Of a stretch of DNA of 64,000 nucleotides, positions 34,850-49,800 are shown piece after piece. Under the pieces are notes generated by a model. That model was not told where the DNA came from. It saw only the letters and a program-made list of their open reading frames with translations, and did not search any database. The translations under genes and the position numbers were made by a program. The DNA is taken from positions 32,663,285 through 32,727,284 of the forward strand of contig NC_090261.1 of NCBI RefSeq assembly GCF_037325665.1. The letters are read 5' to 3'. Numbering within the stretch: the first letter of the stretch is position 1; the number at the start of each line of letters is the position of its first letter. This DNA is from Littorina saxatilis. Its lineage: Eukaryota > Mollusca > Gastropoda > Littorinimorpha > Littorinidae.

Positions 34850-34926
34850 ACAGACACACACACAACGACCCTCGTCTCGATTCCCCCCTCTATGTTAAAT
34901 CATTTAGTCATAACTTGACTAAATGT
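34008..34926 (+). mobile_element. Dispersed repeat element (family unassigned), copy 2
   Basis: Begins GTCGCGTAAGGCGAAAATAC then CATTTAGTCAAGCTGTCGAA and ends CATAACTTGACTAAATG. It contains GGCCTTCGTCGAAGATTGC, TGACAGTGCCGCCTCAACTT, CCGGATATGACGTCATCAAA and a (CA)n block near the right end. The segment TTTTTAATCCAAA-CATA-TATGTTTTTGGAATCAGG occurs twice inside it (about 34230 and 34370). It is inverted relative to copy 1. Confidence 0.7.
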
Positions 34927-34974
34927 AAAAAGGCAGGTAGACCGAACACTTCATTCCATTCTCCTTTAACTACA

Positions 34975-35046
34975 ATACATGTGACACCACACCCAACCTC
35001 CCCACCCCCACCCCACCTCCCCACCCCCATCCCCACCCCCACCCCA
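34975..35046. repeat. C-rich simple repeat (CCCCAC)n
   Basis: CCCCACCCCCACCCC-type sequence, a candidate for i-motif/G-quadruplex structure on the opposite strand. Confidence 0.85.
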
Positions 35047-35720
35047 TACGCACACCTCCTCGCGGCGTTGGATACCATTAGCACGGATTGTGCGGGACTA
35101 AATCTGCTCACGTTCATCAGAACACTCATTAGTCTAAAAGTATTGATGAAACACACGACTGAAGACAGCAATTTTTGCGGATTACATTTGTCACTTCTGA
35201 GTGGCATTAACAAGCGATCCAACAAAAAATACAAGAAAAGAAGGGTGTAGAGAATGAACAGAAATAGTTTGATTTTAGCTCTAATCATGATTTGCATGTC
35301 CGCACGTCATTAAAATCCCCCAGATCAGTCGTACTCCTTCCAGCCTTGATGTGTGTCCATTTAAAAAAAAATTAATTCGCAAGCTGCATTTCTAATAAAA
35401 GGCACTGTATTATAACCCTGCACTCCTTTAAAGATGCATGTCGACTTACAGATTGTTTAAAGGACGGTTTTATCAGATAAAATTCACTGGAATCAAACGG
35501 GTGTTTATAAATGGCAGATGCATTTTGGAAATACAAAATTATTGTATAATCTAAATAACGTTGCAGACACAAATATTCCGGGGTTCTTGTTGTTGGTTGA
35601 TTTTGAATATAAACCACCCACTTTTGAAAAGTATTAAGTTGCTTTATTTTTGAAACAGATATTCGAAAATGGCTCAATATCTTTTATGGAGATGTTAAGT
35701 CTTGCGTGATTGTAAACTGA
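35047..35720. other. No recognised feature
   Basis: AT-rich DNA; no exon, repeat array or transposon end recognised. Confidence 0.5.
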
Positions 35721-35734
35721 ACAGTTTCCGATTG

Positions 35735-36530
35735 GTTTGCTGTCCAGAGGTGTTGCCGTCAGGGTCCGCTGTCCCCCTACATTTGTGTTTTAACTCTGCG
35801 CCGAAATTTTAACCATTCAAATTCGTTATAAACCAGGTGAAGGTCAGAAATTCAATGACCAACGTTGAAAATTTGAGATCACAGTTTGCGGACGATACAT
35901 CAATTTCTTTTTGAATGAATAAGGCGGCATTTGAAAACCCTATTAAAATATTGGGTCTTTTTGCCCCTTGGTCTTGATTGAAAATGAATTTTCAAAAAGC
36001 GCAAGTAGTATGGTTAGGCAGTAAGAGGAGGTCAAATACAGTATTTTTACGGCACTTACACTTTAAAAAGAATGCAAAACCTTTTACAGTTCGATGCATT
36101 ATGTTTCAATACATTCACACGAAATGTGTGAGCTAAATTGTGTCAGATACAACGTCAGGTGAGGGAATGGAAAAACAGAAGCCTTACACCAATTGGTCAG
36201 ATTACGGTAAAAAAAAAAAAAGGCTGACGCGTTCACAAATTACTCACTGTTGACATACCTAACCCCCTCCGCAAAATTTAAGAATGATTTCAATTCCTAA
36301 TTTTACAACTTTGTTTGGAATGGAAAAAGAGATTTAACAAAGGTAAATTTTATGTACAAAATATGAAGGAGGAGGTTTAGATATGATGGATGTAGATGTG
36401 TATTGTGAAAGTTTGAAAGTGATTTGAATTAGAAAATTGTTAACGCTCGATTATGGAGGTTGGTTGTCTATTTTCAAAGACCAGTTGCAAGAAATAGATT
36501 TGTTTGAAGAAAGCGGCATTGATTCAGTTT
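35735..36530 (+). mobile_element. LINE reverse-transcriptase fragment (L1/Tx1-like)
   Basis: Degenerate plus-strand frames contain R-Q-G-P-L-S-P-Y-I (about 35758), F-A-D-D-T-S (about 35887), W-x-N-G-K-R-D-L-type and E-G-G-L-D-M-M-D-V-D-V-Y sequences (about 36370-36400), in the order of an L1/Tx1-type RT and its C-terminal region. Frameshifts and stops are frequent, so it is a dead copy. Its 3' half is duplicated at 37454-37917. Confidence 0.75.
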
Positions 36531-36593
36531 ACACCCACACAAACGCACGCACACCCACCCACACACCCACACACACACCCACACAAACACACT

Positions 36594-36630
<37 letters not shown>

Positions 36631-36700
36631 ACACACTTTGCTGACTCTGCTGATGGGATGTTGATCAAAGGGAACGAATTCGGCATCATCAAACAGTTTG
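36069..36700. repeat. Segmental duplication, copy 1
   Basis: From CAAAACCTTTTACAGTTCGA to GGAACGAATTCGGCATCATC, repeated almost base for base at 37460-38086, including a (CA)n tract (36530-36637) that differs in length and interruptions between the copies. Confidence 0.92.
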
Positions 36701-36971
36701 GCGATCAGCAAAAAATAAAGTCTATTAAAATGAAGAAAAAATACAAAGAAACTCAGAAACAAACAAACAAAAAACAAAGAAACAAAGGAAGAGAGAAGAC
36801 AAAAAGGCAAATAAGCAAAGAGGAAAAAAGAAAGTTAAGTTTTGCACTGACTGCAATTACTCGGCTGTGTCAACATCCTGGTCAAAGTCTTTTCCCCCTC
36901 ATGTTTATAGGGCCAGTACTCTCCTTGGGCTTACCTATTTCAGTTTCAAGGGTCTGTTAATACTTTGTATA

Positions 36972-37368
36972 CAGGGTGTCTCAAAAAAAGTACCCGATTT
37001 TCTTTCAATACTACAGACAAGTCAGTAACTTTATTGAAATCATTTGTGCGTGATATTGTAGTCAGTTCATAGAAGTTTTGTCCCCAGTTCACAGCTTTCA
37101 GTTGAGATCGTCAGTTTCTTCACATCACGTGATCAATGTAGCCACCCCGTTTTCCAATGACAGACTGCATCCTCATTGCCATATTGTTCATTACATTGGG
37201 GAATGTTTCCTGTTGGATGTTCTGGATTTCTCTGAGAATGTGGTGGGGCTCCATCCTGTTGGAACCACTGTGTTGTCATTCGGATTTCATTGTCCCTTCT
37301 CTTAGTTTTTCCATTTCTCGGTACTGATGTTTCAATGTCTTTTTGGGTACTTTGATTTAGACACCCTA
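36972..37368 (-). mobile_element. Mariner-type DNA transposon, internally deleted
   Basis: Terminal inverted repeats CAGGGTGTCTCAAAAAAAGT-ACCC and (right end, reversed) AGGGTGTCTAAATCAAAGT-ACCC, with TA at both flanks. The reverse strand encodes the transposase remnant W-F-Q-Q-D-G-A-P-P-H and, in another frame, N-V-M-N-N-M-A-M-R-M-Q-S-V, then I-G-K-R-G-G-Y-I. Only ~400 bases remain, so it is non-autonomous. It lies inside the longer copy of the segmental duplication and is absent from the other. Confidence 0.85.
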
Positions 37369-37459
37369 TATATGTTTAACATCTGGAATGTATTTGTCAT
37401 AGCACATGTCTGAAGAATTAAAATCCCTAGCTGCCAGCAAGAGGCGGCCGGCAGAATAC

Positions 37460-37996
37460 AAAACCTTTTACAGTTCGATGCATTATGTTTCAATACATTC
37501 ACACGAAATGTGTGAGCTAAATTGTGTCAGATACAACGTCAGGTGAGGGAATGGAAAAACAGAAGCCTTACACCAATTGGTCAGATTACGGTAAAAAAAA
37601 AAAAAAAAGGCTGACGCTTTCACAAATTACTCACTGTTGACATACCTAACCCCCTCCGCAAAATTTAAGAATGATTTCAATTCCTAATTTTACAACTTTG
37701 TTTGGAATGGAAAAAGAGATTTAACAAAGGTAAATTTTATGTACAAAATATGAAGGAGGAGGTTTAGATATGATGGATGTAGATGTGTATTGTGAAAGTT
37801 TGAAAGTGATTTGAATTAGAAAATTGTTAACGCTCGATTATGGAGGTTGGTTGTCTATTTTCAAAGACCAGTTGCAAGAAATAGATCTGTTTGAAGAAAG
37901 CGGCACTGATTCAGTTTACACACACACAAACGCACGCACACCCACCCACACACACCCACACACACACACACAAACACACAAACACACGCACCCCCC

Positions 37997-38029
<33 letters not shown>

Positions 38030-38130
38030 TGCTGACTCTGCTGATGGGATGTTGATCAAAGGGAACGAATTCGGCATCATCAAACATCATCTGAAGAATT
38101 AAAATCCCTAGCTGCCAGCAAGAGGCGGCC
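37460..38130. repeat. Segmental duplication, copy 2
   Basis: Second copy of 36069-36700. Both copies are followed by CTGAAGAATTAAAATCCCTAG-CTGCCAGCAAGAGGCGGCCGG (37410 and 38089); copy 1 reaches it only after a ~700-base insertion that includes the mariner relic. Confidence 0.92.
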
Positions 38131-38219
38131 GGCCGGATAACAACGAAACGGCTTCCTCTCCGTTTAGATCATTCTACGACCAACACTGAAAATAACATCA
38201 TTTAATAAATTGCTGATAA

Positions 38220-38700
38220 AAGTAGGAGCCTTGACGTTTTGAAAACGCTCAAATGGTGCAATGTCTTAAGTGTACACGAAAACTTAGAATGATCTGTTAC
38301 AGCTGATTTTCATTCCTCCATCACCTTTAATTTATAACAAGATGGGCAAAGAATGCTCCAGTCGTGCGGGGTCCGAGTTGTCTTTGAATCCGAACTGCAC
38401 GGCCAGCTTAAACATACAAATGCTTAAATGACGTAATGTCTGAACTGCACGAAGAATCTTTGAATGACCTGTGACAGTCGATTATCACCACAAACAGCGC
38501 TGAAACCGTTCAAATAATGTAATGCATGAAGCAAATACAAAGATCTGTGGCAGTCAATTTTCAGCCGTTCAGCACCTTTAACACTGAATGAACAACAAAG
38601 AATCGGCTCCTGACAAGCACAAGCCAAGTCGCCTCCGAAGGTAAACAACCTGAATGACCCGCTCACACGCACGCTTTGTGTGTCACAAGTTAAAAACCAG
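38220..38700. repeat. Degenerate ~120-bp repeats
   Basis: Variants of GAATGACCTGTGACAGTCGA-TTATCA, GCACCTTTAA and AAATG-T-AATG recur near 38290, 38460 and 38545. Non-coding. Confidence 0.55.
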
Positions 38701-38864
38701 CAAACTGAGGTTCCAGACTTAACAAGTACAGAGACAATAGTCTACGAAGGAACTAAATGACGCGCAGAGCATGGCAGCATCCCTACATACCCCACTGATG
38801 AAGATGTACAGAATTATCTCTCTCATACCTTCAGACGTATTATTCGGTGTTCGCAATCCACCTC

Positions 38865-39461
38865 GTTTATTTCTTGACTGTGCTTTCCGCGTCTTTTTGG
38901 ACTAATAATGGAAGTTAGTAACTTGAGCTCAGCGGGCCTGTTTGCTCGCCCACTCATGTGTTTTCCGCGCTTCGTCTTTTTTTGACTAACAATGGAAATA
39001 AGTAACTTGAACTCATCGGGTCTGTCTAGTTCGCAGAATTTGGTCTCTAATTCCTTCTCAGGTTATATGTGATGATCCCGTTGAACCTCATTCATTCTTG
39101 GACTGTATTTTCAGCGCTTCTTTTTCTTTAATTAACGACGGACATTAGAAACTTCAGCTCCATTTTTCTCAGTGCTTGGACGGGGATGTCACTGGGGTTC
39201 GTTTTCTTCGGTAAATTTGCAGGTCATAAAGTGGTCATAAAAGTATCGGCCATTTTCGGAAGTTTAGGGCAGCTCTTTGCGTCACTTTTTGCCCAAACGT
39301 GAAAAAGAAAGTTAGATTTGCCGAGATGCTTATCCCCCCTTTTTTGTTTTAAAGGTAGCTCTAATGATCAGTTTCACCTTGTTCATTCTCGGACTGTCAT
39401 CCTGTTGAACCTCGTTCATTCTCGGACTGTAATGTCAGCGTGTCTTCTTTATTAAGCAGCA

Positions 39462-39475
<14 letters not shown>
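38865..39475 (+). repeat. Repeated leader/start-codon segment of the GPCR gene
   Basis: The pattern CGTTCATTCTCGGACTGTAAT, ...GCGTCTTC, T-run, AACAATGGAAAT-AAGTAACTT recurs at about 38875-38945, 38970-39015, 39090-39160 and 39405-39475; the last copy contains the GPCR start codon at 39462. Confidence 0.65.
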
Positions 39476-43440
<3,965 letters not shown>

Positions 43441-43589
43441 CTTCAGACAGCTACTCAGTCATTTATATTCCCTTATTCATCTTGCTCAGTTGAAGCTAAA
43501 GAGACTTTCGGGTAAAACTGTAGTGTTGCTGCTGGCGACATCTGTTTTGCCGTTTCCGTGGTTTGGGCATCATTTGCAGTGAATTCTGT

Positions 43590-44042
43590 AAGTATGACAT
43601 CCATTGTAGTGATTTTGTGCACGTGACACCCTCAGTCGAGTCAGTGTTTGGTGATTTTTTTAACTGTGAGATCCCATTGGAAAATGTCTGTGATTGTGAC
43701 CTTTTAGAGGTTTTTTTATTTTTTATGTCCTTGTGACATGCTGTTCGAGATTTCTGTGTTAGTCTAATAATAAGTTATTATATTCTGTTCTGTGATTTTT
43801 GTCATTGTGATCTCATGTTCGAGATGTCTGTGTTAATCTAATACTTATTATAACCTGTTCAGAGATTGTTGTCCTTGTAACATCCTGTTGGAGATGTCTG
43901 TGTTAATCTAATAGCCTACCATGTTCAATGATGTTTGTCCTTGTGACATCGTGTTGGAGATGTCTTTGTTAATCTAATAGTATACAATGTTCAATGATGT
44001 TTGTCCGTGTGACATCATGTTGGAGATGTCTGTGTTAATCTT
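43590..44042. repeat. Degenerate ~60-bp tandem repeats, left block
   Basis: Units resemble GATGTTTGTCCTTGTGACAT-CATGTTGGAGATGTCTGTGT-TAATCTAATAG. The array continues at 45355-45640 after an insertion, with weaker units to about 46130. Confidence 0.85.
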
Positions 44043-45354
44043 TTCTCTTTCTTCTGTTTTGGGGGCCCGGCACCGTCTCTGCCTGGCTGCCCACAGAGAC
44101 GACACTATCACGTTTCAATGATGTAGACACAACCATATTTGTCGGTGATGCGTAGACACTCGGTTCTCACCTCACCCTGAAGGTCAGTGTCTTCCGTCTT
44201 CGGTAGGCCTTCGTGGGTGTGATTTCTGTATCTGTATCTGTCTGTTACGCTGCACTTGTAGAACAAGTCATCCAGATGTCTGGCATTGTTGCAGCGGAGT
44301 GGGGGGGTGCGCAGCTAGTTCTTTATCGTCGTCTGGCTACTGCCAGCGCCGACTTGAAGCTCTCGGTCGATGCCGAGGTTACAGTTTCTTCATCTAATTG
44401 GTTCCAGGCCACTACAGTCTTTGGGAAAAACGAATGTCTGTATTGCTCAGTGTTACAGCGTGGCACAGTGAAGCATCTGCTATTGTTCCTGATGTAGTTG
44501 TCTACTGGATTCGAGGTGCTATAGAGTCTCTGGATGATTGACGTGGACGAATGAGGCGTCCTGGTTTTTGAGGGGTCAGGAACTTGTCAGGCGGGATTGC
44601 CGGCACCAGCCCCTCAGCCACTTTGTAGAAGGAGATTAGACGCAGGTGTTCGCGGCGTTCCTGGAGGGTTGGTAGTTGGAGCTTGTGTAGGAGCCCAGTG
44701 TCCTAGACAAGTTTCCTCACACGGTTATCGGCCCTCATCTGGCCGGGTTTGACTTCCGAGTGTCCTTCTCCTAGGAAAGCTGCCTATCAGGGCTGACGAG
44801 TCTTTCCAACCCGGCGCTTGTGAAAGCAGCAAAACATGGGGCATCTTCATCCGCTAAAACAGCCGTTGGGAGCTCCTCGTCCGCCTGTTTTACCGTTGGG
44901 ATGTGAGACTAAGGGTCCTCTTCCGCCTTCACAGACGGTTGGGAGTACACTCTCCTCATCCGCCTGGTCAGCCGTTGGGACGTAGAGTCTTTGTAGGTAA
45001 CCCATACCTGGGGGTTTGGTTCATGGGCGCCAGGGCGTGTCCACGCACCGGTGGGCCTGCATGCCGCATGTTCGGGGCCAAACCTCCGCGCCCTTGCAAT
45101 TCTGCCTGGGGACATAAGGCCCCCAGTTACCACCCAACACCTCGTGGAGGGTTGCTTTAAAGCTTGCATAGGACTTGTTGTGGAGAGGCTTACTGGCAAG
45201 GGAGAGATTAAGTTACGCAAGGCTGCTCTCTTTTTCGCCGGTGCTGCAAGCAGCTTGGCTAGCCGGCGGTGAAGGCTGAAAGGAGATGTGACAAGCACAT
45301 GCCGTATGTACGCCAACACCGGCTGCGGGCGGATCACACAACCATTCGTTGGGT
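44043..45354. mobile_element. Unclassified ~1.3-kb insertion
   Basis: GC-richer DNA that splits the tandem repeat array; GTGTTAATCT on the left and GTGTTTATCT on the right may be a ~10-base target duplication. It contains three or four ~60-base units of the type CGTCCGCCTGTTTTACCGTT-GGGA (about 44850-44985). Frames of 142 codons (minus) and 94 codons (plus) have no domain I recognise. Probably a retroposed or non-autonomous element. Confidence 0.5.
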
Positions 45355-45640
45355 AAGTGTTTATCTAATAGTATACAATGTTCAATGATGTTTGTCCGTG
45401 TGACATCATGTTGGAGATGTCTGTGTTAATCTAATTGTATACCATGTTCAATGATGTTTGTCCTTATGACGTCATGTTGGAGATGTCTGTGTGTATAATC
45501 TAGTAGTATACCTTGTTCAGTGATTTCTGTCCTTGTGATCTCGTGTTGAAGATGTCTGTGTTAATCTATAGTATTATATCCTGTCAAGTGATTTCTGTCC
45601 TTGTGATCTCGTGTTGGAGATGTCTGTGTTTGTTAAATAC
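45355..45640. repeat. Degenerate ~60-bp tandem repeats, right block
   Basis: Continuation of the array at 43590-44042 with the same GTTGGAGATGTCTGTGTTAA core. Confidence 0.85.
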
Positions 45641-46435
45641 CTACAATCTTTCCCGCCGTGTTGATAATGCGTGTCAGTTTTGCTCTTTCCCCCACCCCTA
45701 TGTTACCATACCAAAGAACAACACTAAAGGTTAAAGCGCTCTCAATCAAACTATTTTATAATGTCAGTAAAAGTGCCTGGATAACGCCCGGCTGAATTTA
45801 TGACAGCCTGCTTTGGATTTCCCTGCATGTGACATCTCGTTTGTGTGTGTGTGCGTGTGTGTGTATTTGTTTATGTGTATGTGTATGTGTGTGTCTACTC
45901 GTGATATATTCTGGGGGATTTCTGTGTTTGTGAGAGCCTGTCTGGGATTGTTGTGCTTTTTAGATCCTGCAGGGGTGTTTGTGTTCGTGGCAACCTTTAT
46001 AATTATTTAAGTACTTGTGGCATTCTGATGGAGATTTCTGTGCATCATTTTGAGAGATTTCTGTGATTCTGACATCGTGTTGGGTGATCGTTAGTTGTGT
46101 GTTGTGTCTGTGATATCGTACAATAGGAGTTTGGTGATAGTGCTGTCAGTAAATATAATGTTCCGTTGGACAGTATCTGCGCTTAATATTAGATCTTGTG
46201 AAGGAATTTAGGCGTCCGACGTTCTAAAAAGTTGATCCTGTGGTCGAGTTCTAACACCAAGTTTAAAGTCAGAGCTCCCCTGTTTTTGTTCACGTTCAGC
46301 CCAGCACAGTGTTGTGATGAAATAAAAGTAATGTTTAGCATACAAAAAGTATCATTTTCTTACTTGTTTTCAATCTGTGTGTAGAAATGCTGCAAGATTT
46401 CTGTCTTTTCATTCATTCCCGTGCGTGCACACATG

Positions 46436-46437
<2 letters not shown>

Positions 46438-46470
<33 letters not shown>
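46438..46470. repeat. (CA)n microsatellite
   Basis: Sixteen or so CA units; a second composite (CT)n(CA)n tract lies at 46802-46861, just past the RPAP1 stop codon. Confidence 0.95.
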
Positions 46471-46474
<4 letters not shown>

Positions 46475-46575
46475 GCATACATGCACACATCTATACATGT
46501 AGGCAAAGGAAATACATACACATCGTAAAAAAAATATATAATGCTGAAAAACCAAAACAATTTTATATTCATTGG

Positions 46576-46581
46576 TTTATT
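46576..46581 (-). promoter_or_regulatory. Candidate polyadenylation signal of RPAP1
   Basis: Reverse strand AATAAA, 310 bases downstream of the RPAP1 stop codon. Confidence 0.5.
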
Positions 46582-46795
46582 CAACACCATTCAAACAGTT
46601 TTCTACAATCTGCTTTTTACATGCAGACATACCATTTCATGACCGTAACTTGGATGAAACACAATACCGACTTGTTGTCCTTTGTCAATGCCTTCCAGAA
46701 CTGGGCACCACCATTTTGCTTAATCATAACAAACTCACTGTTTATACCACACACAATTGCGCAATTGTTGCTTCATAACAAAAAAGAGATGAGTG

Positions 46796-46843
<48 letters not shown>

Positions 46844-46890
46844 AACACACACACACACACACATTCAACACGCTGTGTCTCTCTACACTT

Positions 46891-49800
46891 CTAAAGTCCC
46901 AGTATGTGTTTGTACTGTTCAAGAACTGCCATTCTGTTGGGTGGCAGTTGAGGGTAGAGTTCCATGCTGTTCTGACCCTGTGTGTTGACTTGCTTGAACT
47001 GTACGATCATCTCTTTCAGGGGCTGCAAAAAAAGAACAAACACAAAAATAATGTGAATATTTATAGTGTTGACACTAAACACAGCAAGTACGGATGTCAA
47101 AATGTTAAGAAGTACAGTCGAACTCGCTTAAGACGAATCACTGGGGATCGGAAAAAAAGTTCGTCTTAACCAAAATTCGTATTAAGAAAATTGATTGATT
47201 TTTATTTTTTTATTTTTTATTTTTTAAGTCTTGTACATTTTATGGTGTTTCAATTTGTTTCTTTCGCAACTTTCATGCTGCTTCACGTTTAGACAATAAA
47301 GTGACATATTCAGTTACATGTTCATGTGTGTCTCATGTTGAGTGATGATTGTTGAGTTTGAGTGAGAGTGAGCACACAGATGTTTCATCCAGTTGTTACA
47401 TTTTTGGTCACACACACGCACACACTGACACTGTCCACATTCGCGGTGTTCCTATCATTTGTCCGGAATCACTTACCTTGGCGACGGGTAGCAAACCTTG
47501 GCCAATTTAGTTTTTTTTGTTTTGTTGCAACATGATGTTCAAATCCAAATCGATAGCACTGACTGACTGATAAACTATCGCGAACCGGCGAACGCAAACG
47601 TTGAGAGTGTGGTTTCCCTTGTCCAAGGGAAACCACTCTGGCATCTATATTTTTTGGCAATGGCGTCCGTTCAAAACATTGATGTTTCGTTTTTGGTATT
47701 CGCGAAGGAAATAAACGTCAGTCAGTCATTCATGTTCAGTGTCTGAGCTATCAATCACTTTGATTCTAAATTTGAAATTGTTTTGTGAGTACAGTGTAAT
47801 CAGTTTAACTTTATTCAGTGATCGGTTGAGCAATGGTTCAAGCAGTCGACGCAAGGGAAGACTTTGACACATGTATTCAAACTTCTCAAATTCCCATGAT
47901 ATGTCGATCTCGGGACGAGTTTAAAGATTTCGTCATAAGCGTGAGTAAATTACAGACATTATGCATGCTTGGGAATCCAAAAAGTGCTCGTTATAAGCAT
48001 AAATTCGTTATAAAGAATTCGTTTTAAGCATTTTTTTTAAGCATGAAGAAAGAGGTATTCAGTTGGGAACTTAAAACTAATACGTCATAAGTCAAAATTC
48101 GTAACAAGCGTGTTCGTTTTAAGTGGGTTCGACTGTATGCCACAAAAAAAGGAGATCCAAAGTTTGGCATCAAGAATCGGTGACATTATTCCTCATGCTC
48201 ATCTTTTTAACTAATTGTCTGATCTGTATATATATATACAGTCAATTCCGGTTAATCGGCCATCCGGATAATCGGCCAATTTTCCCTGGGACCGAATCTT
48301 TTCTTCACAGTTATGTGTTATTAGTTAAAATGTTGGGTTAATCGGCCACCACGAAAACTTTGCACATCGGCTAAACGGCCACCTCACACCTCACACTTTT
48401 CACGTTTTTGTGAATGGTTTCATCATCATTACTCACATGACAGCACAAAGGTCTGCCAGTGAGTTTACTGAGTACAGGGCCCTCCGTCTGATTGATAGGC
48501 ACATTCTCCTTCTCGTTGACAACTGCACAGCGCATGTGGTAAGAATCAAGCTGAATAACAACCAGCATCTTTCAGCCAATGGATCAGGGTGTCATCAAGA
48601 ATCTCAAAACGCTGTACAGGAAGGAATTGATTGAGATGACCCTAAACCACATTGAAAAAGGATTTCTGGAAACCAACGCCACAGCCTGTGACGTCAATTC
48701 AAAGATCAACGTTCTTGATGCAATCATGTTTGTCTCCAGAAGCTGGCGAGCGGTAAAACCGTCTACTGTTAGCGGATGTTTTAAGAAAGGTGGATTCATT
48801 CGTCCTGGCCGACCCCCTCTCATGGATTGTGATACCAGATCCCATTTTTTTATTTTTTTATTTATTTATTATATTAGCATATATCATGATTGTATTGATT
48901 GTATTTATTGTTCAAAATGCCCCCATGGGTTATGGATTAATAAAACTTGAACTTGAAGTTGATACAGAAGACCTTGAGGATTTTTCATTGCCAGAAGAAA
49001 TCGTCAACGGGGAGGTCTTCAACGATATAGACGACAACATCGTCTGTGTGGAAGGCGAGTTGACTGAGGAAGACATCGTGGAACGCATCTGTGAAAAAAG
49101 ACCAAGACTAGAAGAAACAGAAACAGAAACAGAGGAATCTGATGAAGAACCAGATCAACCACCCATCACATCAGTGGCTGCGAAAAACGCGCTTGAAGTC
49201 CTGAGCGTCTATGCCCTGGAAAATGCCTTCGGGGAAGAAGAACTGCATTGCCTGGACGTTGTCTGTGCTGCAGTGAGGAAACATGCCAGTGCCAAACAGA
49301 AGCAGACGACACTGGACACATTCTTTGGAGACATGTAGAGCACGTACGCCAATGCACGAAACTTCCGCTTTCCGCTACCATAAGTAACTTCCAACATCCA
49401 ACATTTTTGTTCTGAGGAACTTCCCGATGCGATGTTCGGATAATCGGCCACTTCGGATAATCGGCCATAATTCAGTCAGTCCCAAAAGTGGCCGATTAAC
49501 CGGAGTCGACTGTATATAATATCAAATACATCCGTCCTTGTGAACTTTATGAAACTTACAAGGGTCAACAACAGTTCTTTCACGGATGTAAGCACATCTT
49601 TTTTTGACTACATATCTAATTATAATAGTTTATCAAGTCTGTTTTTCTTTCTGCCTCTCTGCCTGTCTACCTAGCTGCATACCTGTAAAACAACATAGCT
49701 CTTCAGAACTTTACCTCATCGCGACATTGCAAGACCTTTTCCCACAGTCGTTTCCTGAGGTCACTGTTAGCTTCGTCACCAGTGTAGTACAAGAAATGGT

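Noticed and set aside
46387-47169. 260-codon plus-strand frame
   Set aside because: Runs through (CA)n and (CT)n tracts and antisense to the last RPAP1 exon; no domain.
47833-48027. 64-codon frame as a gene
   Set aside because: Lies wholly inside a TA-flanked Tigger-type element and shows no domain.
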